Assembly (NCBI GenBank): GCA_002359735.1
Contig: DENS01000010.1
Coordinates: 46,481-62,543, forward strand
Length of the DNA stretch: 16,063 nucleotides
From: Micavibrio sp. UBA2638
GTDB lineage: Bacteria > Pseudomonadota > Alphaproteobacteria > Micavibrionales > Micavibrionaceae
Direction of reading: 5' to 3'
The position numbers were made by a program, and so were the translations under genes. A model generated the notes under the pieces. The model did no database searches, was not told where the DNA came from, and was given only the letters and a program-made list of their open reading frames with translations. Positions within the stretch are counted from its first letter, which is position 1; each line of letters opens with the position of its first letter. Shown one piece after another: positions 7,985 to 14,540 of the stretch.

Positions 7985-8695
7985 ATGAAAGTAGATAACC
8001 AGATTGAAGTAAAGCGTGCGGATTGGAATTTTGGCGGAAAAGTATGTGACACATTCGTTAGCCATGTCAGAAAATCTGTACCTGGCTATGAAGAGGGGCA
8101 CAAAATTGTTTGTGGCCTGAGTGATTTCTTCTGTCTGAAAAACAGCGTGGCCTATGAAATTGGCACATCTACCGGCGAGCTATTGAGCAAACTTGCGAAA
8201 TACAATGAGCATAAGCCGGACATGCGCTGGATTGGTATCGACAGTGAAGAGCCGATGATCAACAAGGCCAAGGAACATTGTAAAGACATCAAGAATATTG
8301 AATTGCATCATGAAGATGTAAGATTGTTCCCGTATGAAAAATCAGATTTTATCGTTAGCTATTACGTGATTCAGTTCGTACCCCCGCGCAGCCGGCAGGA
8401 ATTAATTGATAAAATATACGAGACATTGAACTGGGGCGGGGCGTTTGTCTGGTTTGAAAAAGTGCGCGGGCCAGATGCGCGCTTTCAGGATATCATGACC
8501 AATATGTATCATAATTTTAAATTGGAAAACGGCTTTAGCCCTGAAGAAATTATGAACAAGTCAAACAGCCTGAAAGGCGCGATGGAGCCGTTCTCAAGTG
8601 AAGGGAATCGCGGATTGCTGGAGCGCGCAGGATTTAAAGACATTATGCCGATCTATCGTAATTTATGTTTTGAGGGTCTGGTTTGCATTAAATAG
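7985..8695 (+). CDS. CmoA-like SAM-binding protein / methyltransferase (236 aa)
   Basis: Class I SAM-binding fold that aligns along its whole length with CmoA, the carboxy-SAM synthase of tRNA wobble-uridine modification. Shared landmarks are SVPGY (31-35), YEIGTSTGE (57-65, motif I), GIDSEEPMI (84-92), IQFVPPRSRQELIDKIY (129-145), LNWGGAF (148-154) and NMYHNFKLENGFS (173-185). E. coli CmoA has an Arg at residue 199 (numbering from memory) that holds the carboxylate of carboxy-SAM; the aligned residue here is Ser193. The protein is therefore more likely an ordinary SAM methyltransferase or a CmoA relative with another substrate. It sits in the nonulosonate operon, 53 bp after the CMP-synthetase gene, with an AAAGGAAAG ribosome binding site. 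Sugar modification is an inference from position. Confidence 0.8.
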   Translation: MKVDNQIEVKRADWNFGGKVCDTFVSHVRKSVPGYEEGHKIVCGLSDFFCLKNSVAYEIGTSTGELLSKLAKYNEHKPDMRWIGIDSEEPMINKAKEHCKDIKNIELHHEDVRLFPYEKSDFIVSYYVIQFVPPRSRQELIDKIYETLNWGGAFVWFEKVRGPDARFQDIMTNMYHNFKLENGFSPEEIMNKSNSLKGAMEPFSSEGNRGLLERAGFKDIMPIYRNLCFEGLVCIK

Positions 8696-8725
8696 AAACT
8701 GGCTTTGGCCACGACAGGGGAAGAT

Positions 8726-9550
8726 GTGAGCGCAGATTTAAAAGAAAAAACAATATTTATTACGGGCGGCAGCCGCGGTATCGGTCTGGCCATTGCCCTG
8801 CGGGCGGCCGCTGACGGTGCCAATATTGTAATCGCGGCAAAAACCGATGAGCCGCATCCTCAATTATCCGGTACAATCCATAGCGCGGTTGAACAAATTG
8901 AAAATGCAGGGGGGCGCGGGCTTGCCGTAAAAATGGATGTCCGCGATGAAGCGCAGGTCAGTGATGCCGTTGATAAAGCGGCGGCGCATTTTGGCGGTAT
9001 TGATATTCTGGTGAATAACGCCAGCGCGATATTTTTAAGCCGAACCAGTAAAACGCCAATGAAGCGGTTTGATTTGATGCATCAAATCAATGTGCGCGGC
9101 ACTTTCATGACGGCGCAAAAGGCTCTGCCGTATCTGAAACAATCCGATAATCCGCATATATTAACCCTGTCACCGCCTATTGATATGCGGCCAAAGTGGT
9201 TTGAAAACCATCTGGCCTATACGATGTCAAAATATGGTATGAGCATGTGCACGATCGGCCTGGCTGCCGAGCTGTCCGGTGATGGTATTGCCTGTAATTC
9301 TCTATGGCCGCGCACATTGATTTATACGGCGGCTTTGCGCAATTTGGGGGAGATTAAGCCCGAAAATTGCAGAACGGAAAATATCGTGGCCGATGCCGCG
9401 CATGTTATTCTAAGCCGGGATTCCCGCCAGCACAGCGGTCATTTTTATATTGATGAGGATGTGCTGCGTGAGGCAGGTGTGCATGACTTTTCCTCCTATA
9501 ATATCAAAGACGGGGCCTCGTTAATTACGGATTTATATCTGGACGAATAA
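8726..9550 (+). CDS. short-chain dehydrogenase/reductase, HSDL2-like (274 aa)
   Basis: NAD(P)-dependent oxidoreductase of the classical SDR fold. Numbered from the GTG chosen here, the cofactor motif is TGGSRGIG (13-20), NNAS is at 97-100, the catalytic serine is S149 (in LSPP) and the YxxxK pair is Y165/K169 (YTMSKYGM). The segments IVIAAKTDEPHP, TLSPP and YGMSM and the WP motif after the active site match the HSDL2 group, which in animals is linked to lipid metabolism; the true substrate is unknown. I chose GTG at 8726 because AGGGGAAG lies just upstream; an in-frame TTG at 8705 would add seven residues with no better ribosome binding site. It is the last gene of the rightward operon, 30 bp after the CmoA-like gene. 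Confidence 0.88.
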   Translation: MSADLKEKTIFITGGSRGIGLAIALRAAADGANIVIAAKTDEPHPQLSGTIHSAVEQIENAGGRGLAVKMDVRDEAQVSDAVDKAAAHFGGIDILVNNASAIFLSRTSKTPMKRFDLMHQINVRGTFMTAQKALPYLKQSDNPHILTLSPPIDMRPKWFENHLAYTMSKYGMSMCTIGLAAELSGDGIACNSLWPRTLIYTAALRNLGEIKPENCRTENIVADAAHVILSRDSRQHSGHFYIDEDVLREAGVHDFSSYNIKDGASLITDLYLDE

Positions 9551-9679
9551 AGGGGCTAGTGGGCGTCTTATTGTTATGGCGGTTTTGTTTTTTTACCTAT
9601 ACAGGGAATGCGTATTGTATTTGTCTGGTCTTTAAGGTGTTGTTTTTAAATGATTTTGCCCGTTCCGTATAAATTTATT

Positions 9680-9708
9680 TGGACAGACGCGTATTGATTA
9701 TGTATAAT
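9680..9708 (+). promoter_or_regulatory. strong sigma-70-type promoter giving a probable leaderless patatin mRNA
   Basis: TGGACA (9680-9685, five of six bases to TTGACA), a 17-bp spacer and a perfect TATAAT (9703-9708). Only 7 bases separate the -10 box from the ATG at 9716, so transcription should begin at or next to the A of the start codon. There is no Shine-Dalgarno sequence before this ATG, which agrees with a leaderless transcript. Confidence 0.7.
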
Positions 9709-9715
9709 CTGGCGC

Positions 9716-10843
9716 ATGGGAACAATTAGAATTTTAACCGGTGATGGCGGCGGCGGCCGGGGTAAGATATCAACGCGGATTTACCGTGATATTGAAAAAG
9801 ATATCGGCCCCTTGCATAAACATTTTCACTTTATGGTGGGGACCTCCGCCAATGCATTAAATATGGCGGTTTTGTCGGATGTAGGCGGCGGCGCGTTAAT
9901 GAGCGCAGAGCGCCTGGATGATGTCTATACAAAGCGCGTGCCTGATATTTTTGACCGCAGCGTGTTACGCGCGGCGCGCACCGTCAATGGCTTGGTGGGG
10001 GACAGCAAATATGACCCGCAAAATTTACAATCGGTTGTGCATGATGCCTGTAATGACACCATGCTTTCAGAGGTACAAAGCCGCCTTATGGTTACGGCCT
10101 ATGATATTCAAAATCGCAAACCGGTGGTGTTTAAATCATGGGAAGCGGCGGGCATGACTTCTCCGCTGGATGGGCGGTTGGTTTACGATGCTTCGAAAGA
10201 TTTTATGCTCTCTGATGTTGTGATGAGCAGCGCGGCGGCGCCGACCTATTTCCCGCCTCATAGAATCCGTAGCATGGACGGGGAACTTTATCATATGATT
10301 GACGGCAGTGTGTGGGCGAATAATCCGGCGCAGGTGGCCTTGGCCGAGGCAAGGCGGATATTCGGGGATACGCATGATTTTCTGATTGTTTCTGTTGGAA
10401 CAGGTGAAACCGAACGTCAGATTAATGCTGATAAAAATAGTGACTGGAGCACGACAGGGTGGTTAAAAAACGGGTTGGTTAGTCTGCTTATGGATACCCC
10501 GACATCGGCAACGGACCAGCAAATGCGCCAAGAACATAATGTGAGCTATCACCGCCTGCAAATTGATTTAAGGCGCCATGCGCCAAACAAGCCTGCCCCG
10601 AATGACGATATGGATGATGGTTCGCCGGAAAATATTGCGCGGCTTGAAGAACGGGCCGATGAGTTTTTGCACAAAAATCGTGATTACATGGCCAAATTAA
10701 AGATGTATTTTAATTATAATGCCTTGCCGAATTATCAGAGTTTGCTGGAAGAATCGATAGAAGCCGCAGAAAAGCGTGCAAATAATCGTGATCCGATCAT
10801 GTCTTTACCGACCCATGATCAATTTATGCCTGCCGCACCCTAA
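9716..10843 (+). CDS. patatin-like phospholipase (375 aa)
   Basis: Acyl hydrolase of the patatin fold with a Ser-Asp dyad, expected to cleave phospholipid or other acyl esters; no signal peptide, so probably cytoplasmic. The glycine-rich oxyanion loop is DGGGGRG (10-16). The nucleophile elbow is GTSAN (42-46, Ser44), in which the final Gly of GxSxG is Asn. SSAAAPTYFPP (171-181) and DGSVWANNP (196-204, Asp196) supply the rest of the active site, and GWLKNGLVSLLMD (248-260) is the usual helical region after it. The C-terminal 75 residues are charged. No nucleotidyltransferase gene sits beside it, so a CBASS effector (CapV) role is not supported here. It appears monocistronic, behind its own promoter 166 bp after the SDR gene. 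Confidence 0.88.
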   Translation: MGTIRILTGDGGGGRGKISTRIYRDIEKDIGPLHKHFHFMVGTSANALNMAVLSDVGGGALMSAERLDDVYTKRVPDIFDRSVLRAARTVNGLVGDSKYDPQNLQSVVHDACNDTMLSEVQSRLMVTAYDIQNRKPVVFKSWEAAGMTSPLDGRLVYDASKDFMLSDVVMSSAAAPTYFPPHRIRSMDGELYHMIDGSVWANNPAQVALAEARRIFGDTHDFLIVSVGTGETERQINADKNSDWSTTGWLKNGLVSLLMDTPTSATDQQMRQEHNVSYHRLQIDLRRHAPNKPAPNDDMDDGSPENIARLEERADEFLHKNRDYMAKLKMYFNYNALPNYQSLLEESIEAAEKRANNRDPIMSLPTHDQFMPAAP

Positions 10844-10880
10844 CACGGGTATAGGGCTAAGAAATATGCTAGGGTTTTTT
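10837..10880 (+). terminator. possible intrinsic terminator after the patatin gene
   Basis: ACCCTA (10837-10842) can pair with TAGGGT (10870-10875), and the right arm runs into a six-T tract (10875-10880). A second TAGGG at 10852-10856 offers an alternative, tighter hairpin. The stem is short and the main loop long, so termination may be weak. Confidence 0.3.
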
Positions 10881-10903
10881 CCATCCTGTTGTAAGATGTG
10901 CGC

Positions 10904-11413
10904 ATGGCCGATATTTCTGTTGAAATAATCCTTGTTCAGGCACTTGGTTTTGTTGCACTTGCCTTGGGCGTTCGTGCTTTTTTAAGCCATGATGATCGCC
11001 GGCTAAAGCTGTTTTTGACGGCGCAGTCACTTGTTCTTTGCGTGCATTTTTTCCTGCTCGGCGCTGGCGGCGGGGCGGCGGCGTCATTGATCACCGGAAT
11101 ACGTAATTTCAGTTCGTTGTTTGCCAAAGTTAAACACGCGGCTCCTTTGTTTATTGCGTTCTATGTCGCCTTCGGGGTCTATTCGTATCAAAGCTGGACC
11201 GATGCGCTGCCAATATGCGGTTCTATAATCAGCACAATCGGCTTTTTCTATCTGAATAAAATACCGATGCGGTTATGCGCTTTGTGCGCGACCTCGCTCT
11301 GGCTGGTTCATAACATGGCGGTGGGCAGTATCGGCCCGTTGTTGATGGAGCTGTTGATTTTTACCGCCAATGTCAAAACCATTTACGCCTTACGTCAAAA
11401 TTCGCGGGTGTAG
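10904..11413 (+). CDS. ygjV: YgjV family inner-membrane protein
   Basis: Small polytopic inner-membrane protein of the Imp-YgjV family; function not established. The 169-aa product is almost wholly hydrophobic, with about five membrane segments. Family landmarks are the early helix (QALGFVALALGVRAF), the D-R-R-L-K turn, the VHFFLLG segment ahead of a small-residue helix containing an I-R-N loop, and the late LVHNMAVGSIG stretch matching the W-V-I-H-N-x-W-A-G-S-I-G region of E. coli YgjV (recalled from memory). I used the ATG at 10904; an in-frame GTG at 10898 would add two residues. No good ribosome binding site is visible, and a TAAGAT (10892-10897) just upstream may be a -10 box, so this transcript may also be leaderless or nearly so. 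It is the last gene before the composition shifts to AT-rich. Confidence 0.85.
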   Translation: MADISVEIILVQALGFVALALGVRAFLSHDDRRLKLFLTAQSLVLCVHFFLLGAGGGAAASLITGIRNFSSLFAKVKHAAPLFIAFYVAFGVYSYQSWTDALPICGSIISTIGFFYLNKIPMRLCALCATSLWLVHNMAVGSIGPLLMELLIFTANVKTIYALRQNSRV

Positions 11414-11578
11414 AAGGGGTGCGCGCGTGTTTATGCTGCGTAGACACAATTGCCAGTATCTATGAAGATGTGTGGAGAAGAAAATGGTCGGTACTGGTAT
11501 GGGATTTGAAGGATAGAGTTTTGAATGTATTCAATAAATATAATTCAATTTTTTATGCTGCCCCTTTTATTGCCCCCG

Positions 11579-12262
11579 TTATACTTTTTTTGCCTCCTTT
11601 TGAAGGTGTTTTACAAGTATATGAATGTGAGAAGATGGGTTGTCGGTTTCAGCTTTGGTAACTCTTTTCATTACACTTTCTGAATTTTTTATAGCTGTGT
11701 TTGTTTTGTTTTTTAACTGATCGTGATAGGTGTTGATTAGGTTGGCTTTATCATATTTCTTGATGTGCTCTTTTAACTTTTTTGTTGCTGTTTCTCCATT
11801 CTCCAAAGGTTTTTCTGAGTCTATAAAATGGAATAATAACCACACTTCAAAGCAAGGCACAGAGGTAATCGCATCTATTTTTGTAGATTGTTTACATTTC
11901 TCAATGGTGTCATCGTAATCAGCGTGTTGATCCTTGTCAAAAACACAGTAGACTTTATCATAAGTATTATCTTCTCCATATTTTTCAGCATCTTCTCTAT
12001 AGATGCGTTCAGCATCTGAATATACAGAGCTAGGGGCGCTACCTCCTTCACCATAAATTCTTATGTCTGTACCTGATAGATTGTAGTCTCTGATCATGGC
12101 ATCAAAATAATGGGGTGAAGAAAGGCTGTCTTCGCAGACAATAAGGATGCGATTTCTTGAGGTTTTAGTTTCTGTGTTTTTTCTCTGGAAGTTTGTTTTT
12201 GGTTGTCGTTTTTTTGGTTGGTATCCAACTTCCGGTGATTTTCGTTTCTTTTCTCTAGGCAT
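11579..12262 (-). CDS. rloB: RloB family protein (putative defence effector, Toprim-like)
   Basis: RloB-domain protein, a family found in restriction loci and abortive-infection pairs and thought to adopt a Toprim-like nuclease fold. Numbered from the ATG at 12262 (227 aa), a basic N-terminus of about 35 residues is followed by RILIVCED (37-44; the family norm is LIVCEG, so the key Glu44 remains with Asp for Gly), VFDKDQH (107-113, the acidic D-x-D pair) and PCFEVWLLFHF (136-146). I prefer the ATG at 12262, which overlaps the ATPase stop by 8 bp and has GGGAG 11 bases upstream, over a start at 12307 that overlaps it by 53 bp. It forms an operon with the upstream ATPase. The enzyme activity and the trigger for defence are inferred, not shown by sequence. 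Confidence 0.85.
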   Translation of the reverse strand: MPREKKRKSPEVGYQPKKRQPKTNFQRKNTETKTSRNRILIVCEDSLSSPHYFDAMIRDYNLSGTDIRIYGEGGSAPSSVYSDAERIYREDAEKYGEDNTYDKVYCVFDKDQHADYDDTIEKCKQSTKIDAITSVPCFEVWLLFHFIDSEKPLENGETATKKLKEHIKKYDKANLINTYHDQLKNKTNTAIKNSESVMKRVTKAETDNPSSHIHILVKHLQKEAKKV

Positions 12263-13532
12263 CGGAAATAAGGCTCCCGATGTTAGGAATACCACCGTAG
12301 CGGCCACTCATGTATCTTTTGGAAATTTTATTTGAGCGTTCACCTTTGAATTCGGAAATGGATTTTAATTTTGTTTGACCATTGCGATCTTTGTCAGTGA
12401 TCCAGATTTCATCGTTATCCAACATGTCCATACTTTCAATGTCATGTGTGGTGAAGATGAATTGTGCTCCATTTGGGTTAGTTTTTGGGTTAGTGAAAAG
12501 CTCTATAATTCTTTTCATAACCAAAGGGTGCAGGCTGTTATGAAGTTCATCAACAATTAGTGTAAATCCATTTTCAAGAGTATCTAAAATTGGCCCGGCA
12601 AATCGGAATAGCCTTTGTGTACCATCAGATTCTTGATCAAGGTGGAGCTTGTGCGGCTTATTTTTATCGTCAATATGGATCGTGTATACTTCCCAACCCT
12701 TTTTATCTTTGAATTTTTTTGCAAATTCTTTTTTGATTTCCTCCGAAAATATATTCTCTGCATCTTTAAGAAGATCAAGCTCAATTTCTTCTGTGTGTAT
12801 GCTATGAATATGTGGATCAACATCTTTCATGAACTTGTTAATTTGTTTTTGAAAGCGGCCATTTGCAAATTGGCTGGCGCTATATCCGTGAGGCATTGAT
12901 GATGGCTCTACAATAATTCTTAAAAAGTTATCAATCCATTCGTAGGGTTTTTGAAAATCTTTTGAATTGTTTTGGACCGCTGTAGATAAAAATAACGCAT
13001 TGTCTCTGGTCAAAGATTTCCATTGAGCCTTTGGACCTTTTAATTCAGGTCTTACATAAGAATTTTCTATGTTATCTGGGTCTCTTTCAAACCATCGTTG
13101 TGGTTTTTGCTTTTCACTATCTTGAGGCGTAGCATATAACCACTCTTCATAAACTCTTTTTCTGTCTACGGCAAAGCCGTACTGATATAGAAACCCTTCG
13201 TAAACAAAGACAATTTCAAATTCGCTTGGATCGTTACGTGATCTTGTAGAGAATGCGAAATTATCAATGTCAATATCTTCGTCATATTGCATATTTTTAG
13301 AAGAATTTTTTACAAAATATCTAAAAAAAGATAATGCTTTTAATATATTTGTTTTTCCAGAGCCATTTGCTCCCCAGATGGCGGCAATTTCATTAAGGTA
13401 AGGTGCAGATGAGAAGCCTGTTTCTATGCAGCTATGTTCACGCTTAGATATTGGCGCTTTGGCGCTTGTGAATGAAAGCGTGATAGCTTTATTAACTGAT
13501 CTGTAGTTTGAAACGCTAAATTCAACAAGCAT
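12255..13532 (-). CDS. AAA/ABC-type ATPase partner of RloB (RloA/AbiLi-like)
   Basis: SMC/ABC-like ATPase of 425 aa, probably the sensor or motor of a two-gene defence system. Visible motifs are the N-terminal FSVSNYRSV strand typical of AAA15/AAA21 proteins, Walker A GANGSGKT (54-61), a signature-like ESDGTQR (301-307), Walker B FTLIVDEL (323-330) and the switch TTHD (361-364). The middle (about 110-290) is a long insertion instead of an SMC coiled coil. The gene has a good AAGGAT ribosome binding site before the ATG and overlaps rloB. Comparable ATPase plus Toprim/RloB pairs include RloAB, AbiL and, more distantly, PARIS. Its base composition is much more AT-rich than the carbohydrate operons, which suggests transfer. 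The ATPase call is firm; the defence role is an inference from the pairing. Confidence 0.87.
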   Translation of the reverse strand: MLVEFSVSNYRSVNKAITLSFTSAKAPISKREHSCIETGFSSAPYLNEIAAIWGANGSGKTNILKALSFFRYFVKNSSKNMQYDEDIDIDNFAFSTRSRNDPSEFEIVFVYEGFLYQYGFAVDRKRVYEEWLYATPQDSEKQKPQRWFERDPDNIENSYVRPELKGPKAQWKSLTRDNALFLSTAVQNNSKDFQKPYEWIDNFLRIIVEPSSMPHGYSASQFANGRFQKQINKFMKDVDPHIHSIHTEEIELDLLKDAENIFSEEIKKEFAKKFKDKKGWEVYTIHIDDKNKPHKLHLDQESDGTQRLFRFAGPILDTLENGFTLIVDELHNSLHPLVMKRIIELFTNPKTNPNGAQFIFTTHDIESMDMLDNDEIWITDKDRNGQTKLKSISEFKGERSNKISKRYMSGRYGGIPNIGSLISDA

Positions 13533-13612
13533 GTGATTATCCTTTTAAAGGTGAAATATGCATTAAATTTGTTTAATTTCAAGTTAAAAAGATTTTTATT
13601 TTGTGTTTAAGG

Positions 13613-13945
13613 TTATGAAATGCGCATAATAGTCAGCGTCACACACAGTCCTGAAATAACGCCTGAAATTTGTGAGCGGAAAGAGAGCCATCCATTCTCA
13701 CCAACTTGGCCCCAATCATCCGGGATGAACCACAGGACAGCATGCACACCATTGTAATAAATGATGGCCCAACCAAGCAGGGCAAAGCTAAGGAATAGCT
13801 GAGGGTGCTGAAATAGCCAGCCTTTATCTTGGCGCTCTTGTCTGCTGGCGTTCATGGTTTTGTATATAGCCGGAAATTGTATCGTTACGGCACACACAAC
13901 CGCCAGAACGCCCCCCCGAGCCATGAGAGCTTGCAAGAGAATCAC
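13613..13945 (-). CDS. small three-helix membrane protein of unknown function (110 aa)
   Basis: Not a family I recognise. The 110-aa product has three likely membrane helices at about 11-27, 50-73 and 92-109, joined by a basic loop (KTMNASRQERQDK) and a Trp-rich loop (DDWGQVGENGW). It starts with GTG at 13945, supported by GAGG with a 6-base spacing. It lies 7 bp downstream of the lipoprotein gene on the same strand, so the two probably form one transcript and may act together at the inner membrane or envelope. It is less AT-rich than the flanking RloB pair. Confidence 0.65.
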   Translation of the reverse strand: MILLQALMARGGVLAVVCAVTIQFPAIYKTMNASRQERQDKGWLFQHPQLFLSFALLGWAIIYYNGVHAVLWFIPDDWGQVGENGWLSFRSQISGVISGLCVTLTIMRIS

Positions 13946-13952
13946 AGGGACC

Positions 13953-14204
13953 TCAATAGCTTGTGCATCTTGTCGTGGAGCCTGCGGTATTGCAGGTGGT
14001 ATATGTTGGCGTATCAGTACCTAAATCCCAGCTATCACCTACAATTTCCCACGCCCTGCGTTCTTCATCGGCTACGCATTTATTGAATTGAGGTGTGCCG
14101 GGTTGAAAGCCGAAATCCTGACATGTGGACGCATGCCATTCCTCAGAGGACGTGCATCCGGCCAGCGTAAAAACAGCTAAACAAAATATGAGGGTATTTC
14201 TCAT
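13953..14204 (-). CDS. small lipoprotein with paired cysteine motifs (83 aa)
   Basis: Envelope lipoprotein: a short hydrophobic signal peptide ends in the lipobox LAGC, with lipidation expected at Cys17. The mature part has two cysteine pairs, C28-x(3)-GF-x(2)-GT-x(2)-F-x(2)-C43 and C71-N-x(2)-G-x(4)-C80 near the C-terminus. Both patterns recur in small uncharacterised proteobacterial lipoproteins and suggest two disulfides in an oxidising compartment. The start is secured by a strong Shine-Dalgarno sequence (AAGGAG, 6 bases before the ATG). It is cotranscribed with the downstream three-helix membrane protein and divergent from the XRE regulator. Function unknown. Confidence 0.8.
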   Translation of the reverse strand: MRNTLIFCLAVFTLAGCTSSEEWHASTCQDFGFQPGTPQFNKCVADEERRAWEIVGDSWDLGTDTPTYTTCNTAGSTTRCTSY

Positions 14205-14219
14205 GTTATCTCCTTAAAT

Positions 14220-14248
14220 ATCCTGTTTTGGGATAATCCTAAAATAGG
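14220..14248. promoter_or_regulatory. candidate operator pair between the XRE regulator and lipoprotein gene
   Basis: Two imperfectly symmetrical sites lie side by side: ATCC-N7-GGAT (14220-14234) and CCTA-AAA-TAGG (14238-14248). Both begin ATCCT and are offset by 16 bp. They sit in the divergent gap next to a small XRE-type regulator gene, where such proteins usually bind their own promoter. Confidence 0.4.
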
Positions 14249-14292
14249 TTTAATTAAGAAGCCGTTCTTTTACAAGAGGAAAGAAAAGAGCG

Positions 14293-14523
14293 GTGAAATC
14301 GCAGCATCAGGACGAATACAAAAAACTCATTCAGGCTTTGGTACAGGCCCGCAAGGATGCTGGCGTGACTCAGGAGGCGCTGGCTGTAAAGCTACGCAAG
14401 CACCAGTCCTTTGTATCAAAATATGAAACATATGAGCGCCGACTTGATGTGCTGGAATTTGTGAAGATTTCTAAATTGATTGGTGCAGATTACAAAAAGC
14501 TGATTGATGAGGCTTTGGGTTAA
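14293..14523 (+). CDS. XRE-family helix-turn-helix transcriptional regulator (76 aa)
   Basis: Small DNA-binding regulator of the Cro/C1 (XRE) type, almost entirely one HTH_3 domain. The scaffold helix is about residues 8-22, the helix-turn-helix runs from AGVTQEALAVKL (23-34) to the recognition helix KHQSFVSKYE (36-45), and the ending RRLDVLEFVKISKLIG is typical of the family. It has no effector domain, so it probably acts as a dimeric repressor. I used the GTG at 14293, preceded by a purine-rich stretch including AGAGG and AAGAG. It diverges from the lipoprotein gene across an 88-bp gap with symmetrical sites, so autoregulation and control of the lipoprotein pair are likely. It converges on the SHIIP-motif gene, whose end is 17 bp away. 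Confidence 0.85.
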   Translation: MKSQHQDEYKKLIQALVQARKDAGVTQEALAVKLRKHQSFVSKYETYERRLDVLEFVKISKLIGADYKKLIDEALG

Positions 14524-14540
14524 TTTGCGGGAGAGAGTAG

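Noticed and set aside
7985..8695. True cmoA (carboxy-SAM synthase)
   Set aside because: The arginine that recognises the carboxylate is replaced by Ser193, no cmoB is adjacent, and the gene sits in a surface-sugar operon.
9551..9600. Terminator for the nonulosonate operon at the T-rich stretch after the SDR gene
   Set aside because: A T tract is present, but I could not find a paired stem directly before it.
9716..10843. Patatin gene as a CBASS effector (CapV)
   Set aside because: No CD-NTase, ubiquitin-like or HORMA/TRIP13 genes are adjacent; the preceding gene is an SDR and the following one a YgjV-type membrane protein.
11493..11504. GGTACTGGTATG as a left-hand att copy matching the repeat GGTACTATAATG
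   Set aside because: Only 9 of 12 positions match and the flanks do not agree; this is within chance in AT-rich DNA.
11521..11554. TTGAAT and ATTCAA inverted repeats ahead of six T as a terminator
   Set aside because: The stem has only one G-C pair per arm, too weak to support an intrinsic terminator by eye, although its place between convergent genes is suitable.
11419..11661. 80-codon rightward ORF after the ygjV-like gene
   Set aside because: It overlaps the 3' end of rloB on the other strand, has no normal start or ribosome binding site, and resembles no known family; probably chance.
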